Part shown: positions 32,436 to 43,619 of the stretch, piece by piece
Layout: every line of letters begins with the position of its first letter
Position numbering within the stretch: the first letter of the stretch is position 1
Source: Balaenoptera acutorostrata
Taxonomy: Eukaryota; Chordata; Mammalia; Artiodactyla; Balaenopteridae
NCBI RefSeq assembly: GCF_949987535.1
Contig: NC_080075.1
Coordinates: 58,687,636-58,751,635, forward strand
Reading direction: 5' to 3'
Length of the DNA: 64,000 nucleotides
Program-made: the position numbers and the translations under genes
The notes under the pieces: generated by a model
The model's database searches: none
Told to the model about the DNA's origin: nothing
The model's input: the letters and a program-made list of their open reading frames with translations, nothing else

Positions 32436-32935
32436 TGTGGTAGGGATGACAGCCAGGAAAATGGCATGCTGACCAACAGAGGACCATGTGGCCCTCTGGG
32501 TTTTCTGCCCTCCCCCACCCACTGAGCCCTGTCTCTCACCTGACCACCCCGTTCCTTGTCTCACTTTTAAGTCCCTCTGGGGCCCTACCCTGCCTTGCCC
32601 CCAGAAGCCCCCTGGCAGCCTCTCTCCAGTCTCAGAGTGCCCCCTTCTACACACCCTTGGTTGTCCAGTGAGCAGGAATCAGTCCTCTCACTCGGCCAGG
32701 CCGCTGCAGGTTTCCCCATCTGACCAGTCTGCAGGTACCAGGCCTCCTTCCACAAGGAAGAGCCACTTGGGGCAGGACAAGGGGGCAGGGTTTTTCTGCC
32801 CCTTCCCGGGAAGCCTCCTGCTGCCTGACTGGTCAGCTCATTTTGTCCTCAGAGAGCCCATATCACTTCTCTTGGACCTCAGACATCGCATTTTGCGGTA
32901 GGGACATTTCATCTAGCCTGCAATATCATAACATT
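32436..32935. other. Unique sequence, no feature recognised
   Basis: GC-rich single-copy DNA; no repeat or coding signal recognised. Confidence 0.4.
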
Positions 32936-32939
32936 TTTG

Positions 32940-33320
32940 AGAGCAGGGACCATTTGGGAAAGTGCGACTTCTGGGGCAAAGTTGTCGTGAAAGACATTGC
33001 TCGTTCACATGACTTATTCTGGAGGAAGTAAGTCATCATGTCCTGAGGACACCCAAGCAGCCCTAGAAAGAGATCCATGAGTTGAGGAGCTGAGACCCCC
33101 TGTCAATAGCCAGCACCAGCTTGGCAGGTGGGTCTTAGGATCAGATCCTCCAGCCCCAGTTGAGCCTTTCGATGACCACATCTTGATTGTAACCTCATCA
33201 GAGACCCTGAGCCAGAAACCCCTGCTCCTGATCCCCAGGAAGCATGTGTGATAATACATGTTTATTTCAGCTGAATTTTGGAATAATTTATTATGCAGAA
33301 ATAGATAATTAATACAGATT
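32940..33320 (+). mobile_element. Old MaLR/MLT1-type LTR fragment
   Basis: 'gaggagctgagaccccctgtcaatagccagcaccagc', 'cttaggatcagatcctccagccccagttgagcctttcgatgacc', 'taacctcatcagagaccctgagccagaaacc' and 'gtgataatacatgtttatttcagctg ... aatagataattaatacag' follow the second half of an MLT1-like LTR. Diverged, no coding capacity. Confidence 0.65.
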
Positions 33321-33381
33321 TGATGATTTTATGATTCTCAGCTCCTCAAGGAAAGGTCTGATGGATAGAATTAAAAGTACA

Positions 33382-33676
33382 GGGGACTTCCCTGGAGGTT
33401 CGATCCCTGGTTGGGGAACTAAGATCCCACATGCTGTGCAGCAAATAAACTCACATGCCACAACTACTGAGCTCGTGCGCCTCAACTAGAGCCTACGTGC
33501 TGCAAATTGCAGAGCCCATGTGCTCTGGAACGCTAGCGCCACAACTAGAGACAGAAAACCTGCATGCCACAACTAGAGAGAAGCCCGCATGCCTCAGCGA
33601 AGAGCCCGCGTGCCGCCAACTAAGACCCAAGGCAGCCAAAAATAAATAAATAAATCAAGAAATAATCTTAAAAAAA
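33382..33676 (+). mobile_element. CHR-type SINE lacking the A-box region
   Basis: Starts ggggacttccctgga and then jumps directly to the B box (ggttcgatccctgg). About 45 bases that hold the A box in other copies are missing. The body and AAATA tail are present. Flanks aaaagtaca at 33373-33381 and 33677-33685 form a target duplication, so the ends are real. Confidence 0.92.
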
Positions 33677-33685
33677 AAAAGTACA

Positions 33686-34692
33686 CTGTTGCCCCAGCAA
33701 ACTTGTACAGACATGATTGTGGCAGGGCTGAAAATCACACACTCCTACCCAGATGGGTCAAACCAGAATCATTCTTAATTTTTCTTGTACTCTTCTCATC
33801 TTGATCTGATGGTTCCTACTATTGATTGACAAGCGGGAAGAAAAGAAAAAAGAAAAGAAAACAAACAAAAAGAAACCTTTAGACTGCCCCTTAGATGTAC
33901 CTCCGTTTCTGTATGTTTAACTCAGTCTCCTTTGAGTAAAATTGCTCAGTTTTCCAAGGTTTTCTCACCCCTCCCTCTTCTCCTAGCCGAGATAATTTCC
34001 TGGTGCAAAGAGACGTTTATGGACCTCATGGTAGCGGGAAGAGGACTTCTGAGCGGAGTCCTCTGCATTCTTACAAACACACACAGGTGGGACAGGGCTG
34101 GTCCCGCCTGGTCCCTGGGGCTCGCTGGTGGGGGTGGGGAGGGGTGATGCTGAAGTGTGTGGTCCCCACATGTGGCTGGTGGTACGGATCTTGCCTCTAT
34201 GGCCGCCGGGACCTAGGACCACCTGGCCGCATTCTTCCCAACCGCACCGGAGCAAGCAGCGTTCCGTGAAGCCACTTCCCAGACCCCTTTCCTCAGCCAT
34301 TTCAAACCACCTCCTGGTTGGCACCATACTGCTTTGGCACAATCTTGAATCTCTGCTTTGCAAAGGGGAGTGTCATTAAAATTTCCTCCCCACTACAATC
34401 TCAGTCAAGCCCCACCCATCCCTTGCAGCGAGATTTTCCCTCAAAGCTGACTGGGGTTTCTCCCACACCAGCCTCTGAGGTTGAAGGATGGTGCTGCCTT
34501 TTTGTTTCTCATGTTCCCTCTTCCTTGGATCCCCCTTTCTGGTCCCATTGCCATCAGCAGCAGCTTGTCTATATCATGTCTGCTTCACCCACCCCTGCTT
34601 GAAGCCTTACTTTGAATCCTCCCTCCACTTCATTGGGCAATAAGCCTCATTGAGAAGGGCTACAGGAAAACAGTAATCACGGGGAGATAAAA
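33686..34692. other. Unique sequence with an AAAAG-rich run
   Basis: A simple A/G run at 33838-33876 (gaagaaaagaaaaaagaaaag). The rest is single-copy DNA with no recognised coding, repeat or RNA feature. Confidence 0.4.
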
Positions 34693-34703
34693 ACACATCA
34701 CTT

Positions 34704-35066
34704 GGGCTTCCGTGGTGGCGCAGTGGTTAAGAATCCGCCTGCCAATGCAGGGGACATGGGTTCGAGCCCTGGTCCGGGAAGATCCCACATGCCGCGGAGC
34801 AGCTGGGCCCGTGTGTCACAACTACTGAGCCTGCGCTCTAGAGCCCGCGAGCCACAACTACTGAGCCCGCGTGCTGCAACTATTGAAGCCCGCGTGCCTA
34901 GAACCCATGCTCTGCAACGAGAAGCCACCACAATGAGAAGCCCACACACCACAACGAAGAGTAGCCCCCGCTCGCTGCAATTTGAGAAAGCCCGTGTGCA
35001 GCAACAAAGACCCAACACAGACAAAAATAAATAAATAAAATAAATAAATTTATTAAAAAAAAAAAC
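34704..35066 (+). mobile_element. CHR-type SINE, full length
   Basis: Complete SINE, starting gggcttccgtggtggcgcagtgg. Flanks acacatcactt at 34693-34703 and 35067-35077 are its target duplication. The tail is AAATA repeats followed by an A-run. Confidence 0.95.
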
Positions 35067-35389
35067 ACACATCACTTTACATATCTGCATGCAGAGATCC
35101 ATAGACACGGATACCAAGACCCTTGCCTATCTAGACCCCCACCACAGACACCCTGGGGTGAAGTGGGACCAGTTCAGGGATTTCTCAGTGGTACCCCAGG
35201 AGACCCACTCCTGGATCCTTCCTCTTCACTCTCAAGAATGTTTTTCTCTCCCCATCTCTCAAAGGCCTTGGGAGGGAGGCAAAGAGGAGGCAACGATACC
35301 TCTGTTCAAATCTTCCTAAAGATAAAAATCTGGAGGGGCCCTCTAGCTGGTGGACTTCCACAGCTTAAATGCCTCCTGCCCCTCGAGGC

Positions 35390-36010
35390 TTCTGGACGCA
35401 TCCCCTCCGCTGAGCTCCAAACCCCTCCATTGGCTGCTCTGAGACTTTGCTAGCTGATCTCCCAGCGGCTCCTCCAATTCAGCCTGTCCCAGACTGACTC
35501 ATCCTCTTCCTCAAAAGCACCTGCTCCTCTCTCCCCAAACCCACACGCATCTGGTCCTCTCTTCTCCCTAAACAGTTCTCATCCCTCCCTCCCTCTCCCA
35601 CTGCACTGGGTCAGCCCTCATTTTCTGCTTCCCATCTGGGTCTCCTCTCGCCACCTCCCTCCCAGGCCTTCATGGTGACCACAAGACTTTTCTTAATGGG
35701 AAATTAGGTCTTAAGCCCTCAAGCTTAAAATTCTTCCCAAACTCCCCAGTGTCTACAGGATAACACCCTTGGCAGAGTGGCAAGCTCCTTCCCAACCCGG
35801 CCTCCCCTGGCCCTTCTGCTCTGACGTTGACAAGCTACTTCATGGGTCCCCAAACAGACCCGGCTCTCTCTTGATTTGGCCCCTGTCACACCTGGTGTTG
35901 GAACGCTCACTCTCTTGAGTGACCGCTGAACTGCTCATTTTTCAAGATCCTGCTTGAGTCACATCCCCTGGGAAAGCGTCCTTAGTCAGACTTAATCACT
36001 CCCTTCTCCC
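35390..36010 (+). mobile_element. L2 LINE fragment
   Basis: 'cttcccaaactccccagtgtctacaggataacacccttgg' and 'tcaagatcctgcttgagtcacatcccctgggaaagcgtcc' match the late ORF and 3' part of L2. The first 300 bases are pyrimidine-rich and less certain. Confidence 0.55.
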
Positions 36011-36019
36011 GTTACCGTG

Positions 36020-36870
36020 GAACCTTATTCAGGTTTCTCCCAGGGTGCCTCTCCCATCCTCCACCGTGCAGCCTGGCCACAGCACTGTCGCCTCCCACCT
36101 GGACTGTTGTAGATATCTCCTGACCGGTCCCCCTGCCCTTTGCCCTAACCCCTTCCAGGCTACTGCAGACACAACAGCCCAAGCGGTCCTCTGAAAAAGC
36201 CAGTCAACACACATCTCCCGGCTTAAAACCCTCCAGCACCTCCCATCTCACCCACCATAAAAGCTAGAACCCTACAGTGGCCTCTGCGATCCTCCTGGCC
36301 TGGTCCTCCTTCCCTCTGGACCTCCATCCCTGCTCCCCTTTCCCTCTCCACCCCAGACGCACTGGCTTCCTTGCTGCTCCTGAACGCCCGAGGCCGCCTC
36401 CTGCCCCCGGGGCCTTTGCACACCCCCCAGAAGCCCATTCTCATCTCCCCTATCAGCTTCAAGTCTTTGTTCCAGTCTCACCTTCTCAGGAAAGTGCACC
36501 CTCCCAGCCCTGTGAATACCACAACCAGCCTGTACCTCCCGATCCCCATCACCTGCTCCATTTTCTTTTCTTATAGCACTTTTCACCTTCTAAACATATG
36601 ATTTAACTTATTTTTTATTTTTACAGTCTGTCTCCCCTTCCGTAGATGCTATGAGTCTAGAATACTGCTGACACATGGTATACACTCGATAATCGATCAG
36701 TCAATCAAAGCTATTTGTTGGTGGGCTCCCTCAGCAGTCAGTGAAACCCTAGAGATGAAATCCACGCTCAGTCACCTTTGGATCCTCAGGGCTTAGCCCA
36801 CTGCGCTGGCCACAGTGGGTAGACGAGAACCATTTATTTATGGAATGAATGAATGATTGAATGAATGGGG
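36020..36870 (+). mobile_element. L2 LINE 3' part, second copy
   Basis: 'cacctggactgttgtagatatctcctgaccgg', 'cggcttaaaaccctccagcacctcccatctcaccc', 'ggggcctttgcacacccccc', 'ttcaagtctttgttccagtctcaccttctcagg', 'ttatagcacttttcaccttc' follow L2 in order. A (GAAT)n tail of a further L2/MIR-like piece lies at 36842-36868. Confidence 0.75.
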
Positions 36871-37825
36871 CCCTGCCCCTTTGGCTGAGGGAGAAGAGCA
36901 GGGGCCTGAGCAGAGACCCCTCCACACAAACCATGCCATTGCCAAGTTGTTCCTGGGCCCCTCCTGTGCCAGGATCTCCAGCCTCTTCCTCCAGAGCCTT
37001 GCCTCCGCCCTTTCCCATTGGGTCCAGGCCCCACTGGCTGTTTGTTTAGAAGGAGGTGATAAGTTAATCTCCACTCAGGTAAGGTTGCCTGAATACTGCC
37101 TAAGACCGGATGCTTTCCCAGAAAGGTTATGCATTGCAACCAGGGACAATCCCTTAACACAAAGGATTGGAGCAAAGCGGTGAAACACCAGGTGTTTCAG
37201 GCTATAAAGGGCGTCTGGGGCCTGGGCCGAGCCTCAAGCCAGCCCTGGGGGGAGCCTGCTGTGGCCTCTGTACAGGGTGCCGTGGCCTTCCTGGGTGTCC
37301 TCCAGAGGACAGGGACTTGCTGCTGGGCTCAGCCCTGAGCTGAGGAGCAGTAACTACACCCCCCGCCCCTTTACAGAGTGAGTGTGAGAAGGCATGGCAG
37401 CCAAGGCCCCAGTCTCCCTCAGCCCCTCCTGTCTCACGCTCCCTCCAGGGTCTCAGGGGCTACCCAGGAGGTAAGGGGTGGGGATGAGGCTTGACTCCCC
37501 AGGCCTGGGGTGGACCCCCAACGATGTGGGCCTTGGGGGTTTCAGGCTGTTTTTGTAACCACAGTCACGTGTTCCTTCGTGTAACCTGAGCCCCCTGACA
37601 TGGCATGAGCCTGCACCCCAGCTCCCGAGCCACATCTGCTTCTCATTTCCGCCCAAAGAAAATGGCCCAATTTCCATGAGTCGCTGGCCCAAGCCAAGCC
37701 TGGAGCCTCTCAGCGGCCAACCCCACTCAGCTGGGTTCCATTACTGGGGTGGGGGGTGGAGGCTGAGAGCATTAGAGGCAACGGGTGTATCATGGCGCTG
37801 GACAGGAGGCCAGGAGGCCAGAGTG
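36871..37825. other. Unique sequence; possible TATA-like element
   Basis: Contains ggctataaagggcg at about 37198-37211, preceded by an E-box-rich stretch (caccaggtgtttc) and ttatgcattgc. No downstream exon was recognised, so a promoter here is only a possibility. Confidence 0.3.
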
Positions 37826-37925
37826 CTTGCGGTGGCTCTGTCAAGACCTCGCTGTGTGTCCTTGGGAGAGTCCCTAACCTCTCTGAGCCTCAGCTTTCTC
37901 ATGAGTAACACATGCGTTACTCTAC
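37826..37925 (+). mobile_element. MIR SINE fragment
   Basis: 'cgctgtgtgtccttgggagagtccctaacctctctgagcctcagctttctcatg' is the MIR core. Confidence 0.75.
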
Positions 37926-38179
37926 TGATAGACGTATTATTAGGACTTGGGGACCAAGGTGGCTCTTTAGGGATAAAAACAACCGAATTTCCCCAAAAAC
38001 AGAACTAAGAAGGAATTGGCCTGGAAACAGAACCACTGGAGTTGGCCCATGTCAGGAAGCTGGTGGGGCCCAGAGTCACTTTCCTACCTGAGCAGTGGAT
38101 TGGGCGACCCCCTTGGTAGTTTGGTAGAGTTTGGGCCTAAGTCCTCGTGCTGGCAGGCTAACCCCAGTTCTCAGTTCTT

Positions 38180-38390
38180 GGTCTAACAGCATTTATTAAG
38201 CACCTAGGATGTGTCAGGCCCTGGGCAGGGGTTGGGAGACCAAAGTGATAAATACAACTTCAGCTCCTTGTGGGGGGGTGCCTACCAGTAAATAAATAAA
38301 TACAGTCCAGCCCAGCAGAATGGAAGAGATGGAGTGAGGCCAGAGCTGGAAGTAACACATTCTATTTCTAGACTTTCAGTGGAGACTCTT
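38180..38390 (-). mobile_element. L2 LINE 3' fragment, minus strand
   Basis: 'cagcatttattaagcacctaggatgtgtcaggccctgggcaggggttggg' is the reverse complement of an L2 3' end. Confidence 0.7.
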
Positions 38391-38434
38391 AACTTTTAAG
38401 ACGTTCTTAAGCTGATATTTTTTTCTAATAAAAT

Positions 38435-38854
38435 CTACAGCAAACTCCATCCTCCTTCCAACAAAGACGAGGAGGACCTTAGCAAGCGCCCTCCAGACAC
38501 CTCCCATCCTCCACATTCTAAATCCCAAATCAATTCCCTCTGTGGGAGCTTGTCAGTGACTCCACAAAGGGAGGTCCCCTCCTCCCATGCCACCCTGGAG
38601 AGCCCCGGTGTCACCCTGCCACCTTCGCCCTGCATGGGCCATGCCCCTGCTTCCCAGTCACCGGGTAGCACCTGAGCCGAAAGCCACAGAGGGTCTGGTG
38701 GAGGCAGAGGAGGGTGCCGCATGAGAGCCTCAGCTTTGCCCCCAGTGCAGAGAGGCACGAACAGCAGGACAAGAGCACTGAGTACAGCTTCTGGGGACAT
38801 TGTGGGGTTCTCACCCTGTGAACATGTCCCTGACAGCACCCTAAACCACCCCCT
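38435..38854. other. Unique sequence with a signal-peptide-like minus frame
   Basis: On the minus strand an ATG at 38800-38798 (context acaATGt) opens a frame beginning MSPEAVLSALVLLFVPLC, a hydrophobic stretch followed by TGGKAEA. It could pass for a signal peptide, but what follows is proline- and glycine-rich without motif. I do not call a gene. Confidence 0.15.
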
Positions 38855-38990
38855 TGGGAGGCCCATTTTGTAGATGAGGAGCCTGAGGCTCAGAGAGGCT
38901 CTGTAATTTGCTCAAGAACAAGAAGTCGGTAGGTCTGGAAGCTCATCTTTCTGACCCCAGGACCGGGGCTCTTTGCACCCGCTTGGTACT
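38855..38990 (-). mobile_element. MIR SINE fragment
   Basis: 'cattttgtagatgaggagcctgaggctcagagaggctctgtaatttgctcaag' is the reverse complement of the MIR core. Confidence 0.78.
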
Positions 38991-38997
38991 CCTCTTT

Positions 38998-39375
38998 AAC
39001 CTAAGTTAAAAATCCTAGTTCCGTCACTTACTAGGAATGCAACCTTGGGCAAGCTCTCAAAGTCTCAGTATTCAAAATATGTTTTTTAATAAATCAACTT
39101 TATTGAGGGATAATTTACAGTAAACATGCAGATTAAGTGTAGAGCTTGATGAATTTTGACAAACATATACATGCATGTCACAAACCACACAATCAAGATA
39201 AAGAACATTTCCCTCACCGCAGAAGGTCCCTCCTTCTGGGCTTAGTTTTCCCATCCATAAAAGGGGCAGACAAGAGCACCTCTCTCCTGGCGTGGTAGGA
39301 AGATCAAATGAGGTAATACCGGCAAGATACTTAGCAAGGCACCTGGCGTGAAGTAAGCACTCACTAAAGCTTTTA
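38998..39375 (+). mobile_element. MIR SINE split by an L1 fragment
   Basis: Left piece 'agttccgtcacttactaggaatgcaaccttgggcaagctctcaaagtctcag' (to ~39080) and right piece 'gttttcccatccataaaaggggcag ... aatgaggtaataccggcaagatacttagcaaggcacctggcg' (from ~39240) are consecutive parts of one MIR. Confidence 0.78.
39083..39235 (-). mobile_element. Short old LINE-1 fragment inside the MIR
   Basis: 'aataaatcaactttattgagggataatttacagtaaacatgcagattaagtgtagagcttgatgaattttgac' resembles the reverse complement of an old L1 3' region. It interrupts the MIR at 38998-39375. Confidence 0.5.
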
Positions 39376-39629
39376 TGACCTCGTGCTGCATCTTGCCTCC
39401 CTGGTCCCCCCCTGGCGGCTCTGGCAGGGATCAGGGCAGGTGCTGAGATGGTGTCTCAAGCCTCCCCCTTCCCAGTGTGAAGGCATCAGCCCACCTAAGA
39501 GAAGACTTGGGGTGGATGTCCTGGAAGAAACTCAAAACTTCTGTCTGCCCCCAGGAGCCCCGCTGAGGACAGAGGAACGGGCCAGCTTTTGCCCTCAGGC
39601 TGGCCAAGAAGATAGGTATTCTGTTCTTC

Positions 39630-39840
39630 TGAGACCTTCCCACGTCTGTCTCAGGCGCTGGGGGCAGGGCCAGCTTCATGAGTTTGCAACCTGTCGGTCA
39701 CTCAGGACTACGTGCTCAGAAGGCCCTGCACTTGGTTTAATGCTCTGATGTCACCTTCTTGCAATCTTTAATAATTTTTGAACAAGGGGCCTTGCGTCTC
39801 TATTTTACACTGGGCCCTGCAAATTACGGAGCACGGGATG
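39630..39840. repeat. Possible old DNA-transposon-like repeat
   Basis: 'ggccctgcacttggtttaatgctctgatgtcaccttcttgcaatctttaataatttttgaacaaggggccttgcgtctc' has the look of a dispersed mammalian repeat. The family is not identified. Confidence 0.35.
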
Positions 39841-39897
39841 ATGGCAGTGAAGGGTGAGCTGGCTGGTTTCCTCCCTAGAGAAGCTGGCGCACACCCC

Positions 39898-39955
39898 CTA
39901 CACATGCACGCACGCACGCACGCGCACACACACACTCACCACACACAGTCACCAC
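39898..39955. repeat. Imperfect (CA)n microsatellite
   Basis: 'acatgcacgcacgcacgcacgcgcacacacacactcaccacacacag', a CA/CG dinucleotide run. Confidence 0.9.
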
Positions 39956-40470
39956 TTTCACTGTCCTTTCTCAGCTGCTCCCCACGGCGGGGCAACTGGA
40001 GGGCCTGGGTCACACAGAGCCCTCAGCCACCAGGAGGCACCCACAGAATCTGGCAGCCTGCTCGGCCTGGAAACCCCCTTGGGGACAGCTCCTGCTCACA
40101 GGGCCTGTTGGCCAGGCCACCCGAATTCCCATCCTCTGACAGTCCTCTCCACCCGCCTCCGCCCGACTCCGCGGCTCAAGTGTGAAACCACAGCTGGGCA
40201 CCAGCCAAGGGGGCTTGGGTTTCATCACACTCGACTTCCCACACCTCGGCCAGAGGCCAGGGTCTGATGGGGCCGCTGGCCCGAGGCCTGGGCTTGAAGG
40301 CAGAGTAGGGGTAGTTGGTGGGTCCCAGTCCCCTCAGCTTCCTATGCATCCCAGAGTGCCCTCTCTCTCGGGCCTCAGTCTCCCCTCCATGCAATGGGAC
40401 AGGATTCCATAGGACTGGAGCAGATGTCAAGGGGCCAGGGAAGGTAGACCTCAGAGACAAAGGCATTGAG
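39956..40470. other. GC-rich unique sequence
   Basis: No repeat or coding signal recognised; frames on both strands overlap. Confidence 0.4.
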
Positions 40471-40474
40471 GGAG

Positions 40475-40700
40475 ATTCTAGAAAGTCACTATGCAGTGCA
40501 GTAGTCACCATGAGCCACATGTGGCTATTTGAATTTAACTTAAATGAAACCAAATTTAAATTTCAGTTCCTCAGCCACTCTAGCCACATTGCAAGTGCTC
40601 GACAGTGACATGGGGCTTGTGGCTGCCATGTTGGACAGCACAGACACGGAACACTTTCATCAACACAGGAAGTTCTACTGAGATGTGTCTGCCAGTTGGG
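40475..40700 (-). mobile_element. hAT-type DNA transposon remnant
   Basis: 'agtcaccatgagccacatgtggctatttgaatttaacttaaatgaaacc', 'cagttcctcagccactctagccacattgcaagtgctcgacag' and 'gtggctgccatgttggacagcacag' form a known dispersed mammalian repeat pattern. The piece at 58.40-58.70 kb is a different part of the same family. Non-autonomous, no transposase. Confidence 0.55.
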
Positions 40701-41082
40701 AAAACCAAGGTGCAGGGAATCCTGGTAGCTTTACTGACCCTAGGGGTGGGTGGGCAGAGGGCTATGGGTGGGATACACTTGAGAAATGCTCTCAGTCGTC
40801 TCTGGACCTCAAGAGCGAGGAGATGGACACGCCATAATGGGGGGTCAGAAGTCAACCACCAAGGGGAACAGAAACTCCCAAAGGCAGCTTCAACTCCCCA
40901 CTGCTGGAGTGGAGAGTGGGTTTCTGGGTCCTTACTGAGTGACCAGAGGCCCCAGAGAAGAAGGAGGTGGCCCAAGCTGGTGTCCTTCCTAGCGAAGGGC
41001 TCCCGGAGCCATTTCCAAGTAAGAAATGTCACCGCTCCCTCCTGCCTCTCCTCTGGGCTTGGGAGCACTTACACACTCTAGA

Positions 41083-41225
41083 CAGTGGTCTCCAACTTTA
41101 GCCTGCCTCGGAATCACCTGGAAGCTTGCTAAAGCACAGCTAACTAAATAAAAACTCGGAACACATACACCTTTACTTTGTTTATGAGTCACGTTGAAAT
41201 ACAGATATTTGGGTTCTGTTCACCT
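41083..41225 (+). mobile_element. MER5-type (hAT-Charlie) fragment
   Basis: Starts cagtggtctccaacttta and continues 'ggaatcacctggaagcttgctaaagcaca', as in MER5A. The later part is diverged. Confidence 0.65.
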
Positions 41226-41454
41226 GAGAGTTCATTCTCGTTTGGCTGTCTGGGTAAATCACTGAAAGATATTGGATTGGTTTAACCTGGGTCCCTTTTA
41301 TAATTATAAACGTTTGCAACGGAGGGGTGAGGTGGAGACCTCAGGAGAGAATGGAGGGGGTCCTCGAAAGGGGAGGGAGAGGGAGGAGGGAGGGGGAGGA
41401 GGAGGGCTGGGGGGAGCACTCTTTGTGCCTCCCCTGCTGAAGTTGCTCTTCCTA
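41226..41454. repeat. Unique sequence with GGGA-rich run
   Basis: A purine-rich stretch lies at 41364-41418 (gaaaggggagggagagggaggagggagggggaggagg); otherwise no feature. Confidence 0.6.
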
Positions 41455-41575
41455 CGCATTATCTCACCTACTCCTCACAACGTCCTTAATAGTTGGCAAA
41501 TGTGCAGCTCCGAGAGGTTACACAACCCCCGAGCAGACGCAGGGTCACTGAGGAATCAGGCTGGACTCTGTTTCT
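41455..41575 (-). mobile_element. MIR SINE fragment
   Basis: 'cattatctcacctactcctcacaacgtccttaatagttggcaaatgtgcagctccgagaggttacacaa' is the reverse complement of MIR. Confidence 0.7.
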
Positions 41576-42179
41576 TTTTCCTCCTCTCTCTCCAGCTCTG
41601 AATATTTTCAAATGAAATAAGCCTGGGAAGCGGGGAAGGCTGAGCGCTGTGAATACATTTTTTTGTTTTCTGGGCGCATTCGGCTTTGACAGGAAGCTTG
41701 GCTGAGTGCAGGCGTCTGAGCCCTTGCTCTCAATGGTGCTTTTTAGGCATGCCTTACACAGAATGTAAAGAGTCGCCGTTAAAAACATCGGCAGGCCTTG
41801 GTGGCCCACTCAGTCCCCGAGGCCCACGCACAGCCAGGACAAGGTGGGACTTCCCGCCTGCCCTTCCCAGAGCCACCTTCCAAGCATCTGGGGAGGGTGG
41901 GGAACCATGGATCCTGAGTCGGGAAACCAAGGCTCAGGGACACCCGAAAGCTGGCCTCTCATTTCAGCAGAAGGACTGTCTTCAGCGTCGGGGGCACTAC
42001 AATCATATAGCCAGCCGTGAAGATTCTAGAATGACCCTCATTTGCAGGTGAGGGAGTAGAGGTCCCTCCAGAAAATTTTTTAACGTCCTCTCCCCAGACC
42101 CTCCCTCCCAAGTGGGAATGAAAGTCCCACCTCCTACTTTGTCTCTCCTCCGTCCTCTCGCCACAGCTGACCTGTGAGG

Positions 42180-42300
42180 AAGGCAGGGCAAGGCATGGTC
42201 CCATTCTATAGATGGCCAAGGAGATGAAGTGACCACACAACTCATCACTGGGAGGGCTGTCTGCACCCACCTCCTGATCACACAGGCGAGCTTTGGCAGA
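42180..42300 (-). mobile_element. Probable MIR SINE fragment
   Basis: 'cccattctatagatggccaaggagatgaagtgaccacacaactcatcactgggaggg' resembles a diverged reverse-strand MIR core. Confidence 0.45.
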
Positions 42301-42404
42301 CTGCCACCCCCCACTGCCTCCCAACATACCTCCTGTCTCCTCACCAAGGCCCAGGAGCACCGCTGATTTAGAATTTCCGGCCCTTCTGACAATCTGTGTG
42401 CACA

Positions 42405-42645
42405 AGATGGGCTTTATTTAAAACACTTTGGAGGGCATCTCCTCTACCCCTTCCTCTGCTTCATTAAGCCACTAATCTGAAGCAGGATAAATCATCGGCA
42501 TGTAACAACCTGATTACAAACACGTTCCTGATTCCTGTCCCTTCCCTGATGGGAAGCTCATTTCTCAAAGGGTTAATTAACAGCCTTCACACAGGCCGCA
42601 TTTAGCAACGAGTACAAAGCCACACACATAAATAACGTCTGGAGC
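42405..42645. other. AT-rich island, candidate conserved non-coding element
   Basis: Not a recognised repeat. Rich in homeodomain-like words (cattaagccactaatctg, cctgattacaaac, ggttaattaacag). Lies in GC-rich DNA. Enhancer function is inference only. Confidence 0.3.
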
Positions 42646-43610
42646 GGAAGAAGAGGGTGCAGATGGTCTGTGACTTCGCTGTCCAGAGTTTTTTAAACCG
42701 GTGTGAACCACGTCCTGTCGGGACCCAGGACCGTGAGTCAGGGTCAGGCTTCGAGGTGGGCCAGGCCAGAGACACTGGTGGCCAACTCTGGGCTCTGTTT
42801 GAAAGAAAGTCTTAAAGCAAAACAGAGCGCTGAGCCAAGATGTGGGAGAGAGAGGCGGTCCTGGGCTGGGGAACGGGCCTGCTGACTGACCCGGATGGAG
42901 AGGAGCCAGGGGAGAAACCGCACCAGAGACCCAGCTCCCTGCACTTGATGCCGGATTTTCCAAGGGGGGCTCCACCCAGAAAGTCAGACCCCGGGGCACA
43001 GAGTCCCGCGCAGGCCCTGCAGCCTGGGATGACAAGAGGGCCCAGGCTAAGAGGAATTGCATGGGGCTGGGAAAAGGGCAGCAGAAAGGACAGCCCTGCG
43101 GAAGCTGGGAAAGTTCTGGAAGTGGTACGAACTGGCAGTTTTCTGCCTCCTTTGTCGGTAAGCGGAGGTTCTGTTCCTCTGCAGAGCCTTCAGTTCTCAA
43201 CTCCCATGACCATGGGGACACATCTGCGATTTTATCATGGATCACACTGATTTTATCAGCAGCAACCTAGGACTCACTTTACAGAAATCAGCACTGTTGC
43301 AAGGGACCTGAAGCCAAAAAAGAGGAAAACGAAAGCCAAGAAACAGAGGGAACAATGTAAATACACACTGGACATCAATGAAAATGAGAAACAGGAAAAG
43401 GCAGAGGGAAGAAGAGGTCAGAACACAGGCTTTCGACATTCTGTCTTTTCCCATTTTCTTTGTTTCTCTGGTTCCTTATGTTCGTCCGCTCAGCCCTTAA
43501 GTGGATCCCCCTCAGCTTGGAGAGACCCCCCACCATCCTCACTCAAACCCTCGCCTCCTGGGAGCCATCTGGGGAGGGGGACAGGGGGCACCCAGAGGCT
43601 TTCCACGCTG
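42646..43610. other. Unique sequence, no feature recognised
   Basis: GC-rich except a purine-rich patch at 43310-43440. The long minus-strand frame at 42.58-43.25 kb has no recognisable domain. Confidence 0.4.
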
Positions 43611-43619
43611 GAGATGAGG

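Noticed and set aside
42577..43245. 222-codon minus frame
   Set aside because: Low-complexity proline/serine-rich peptide without motif; no splice or start context.
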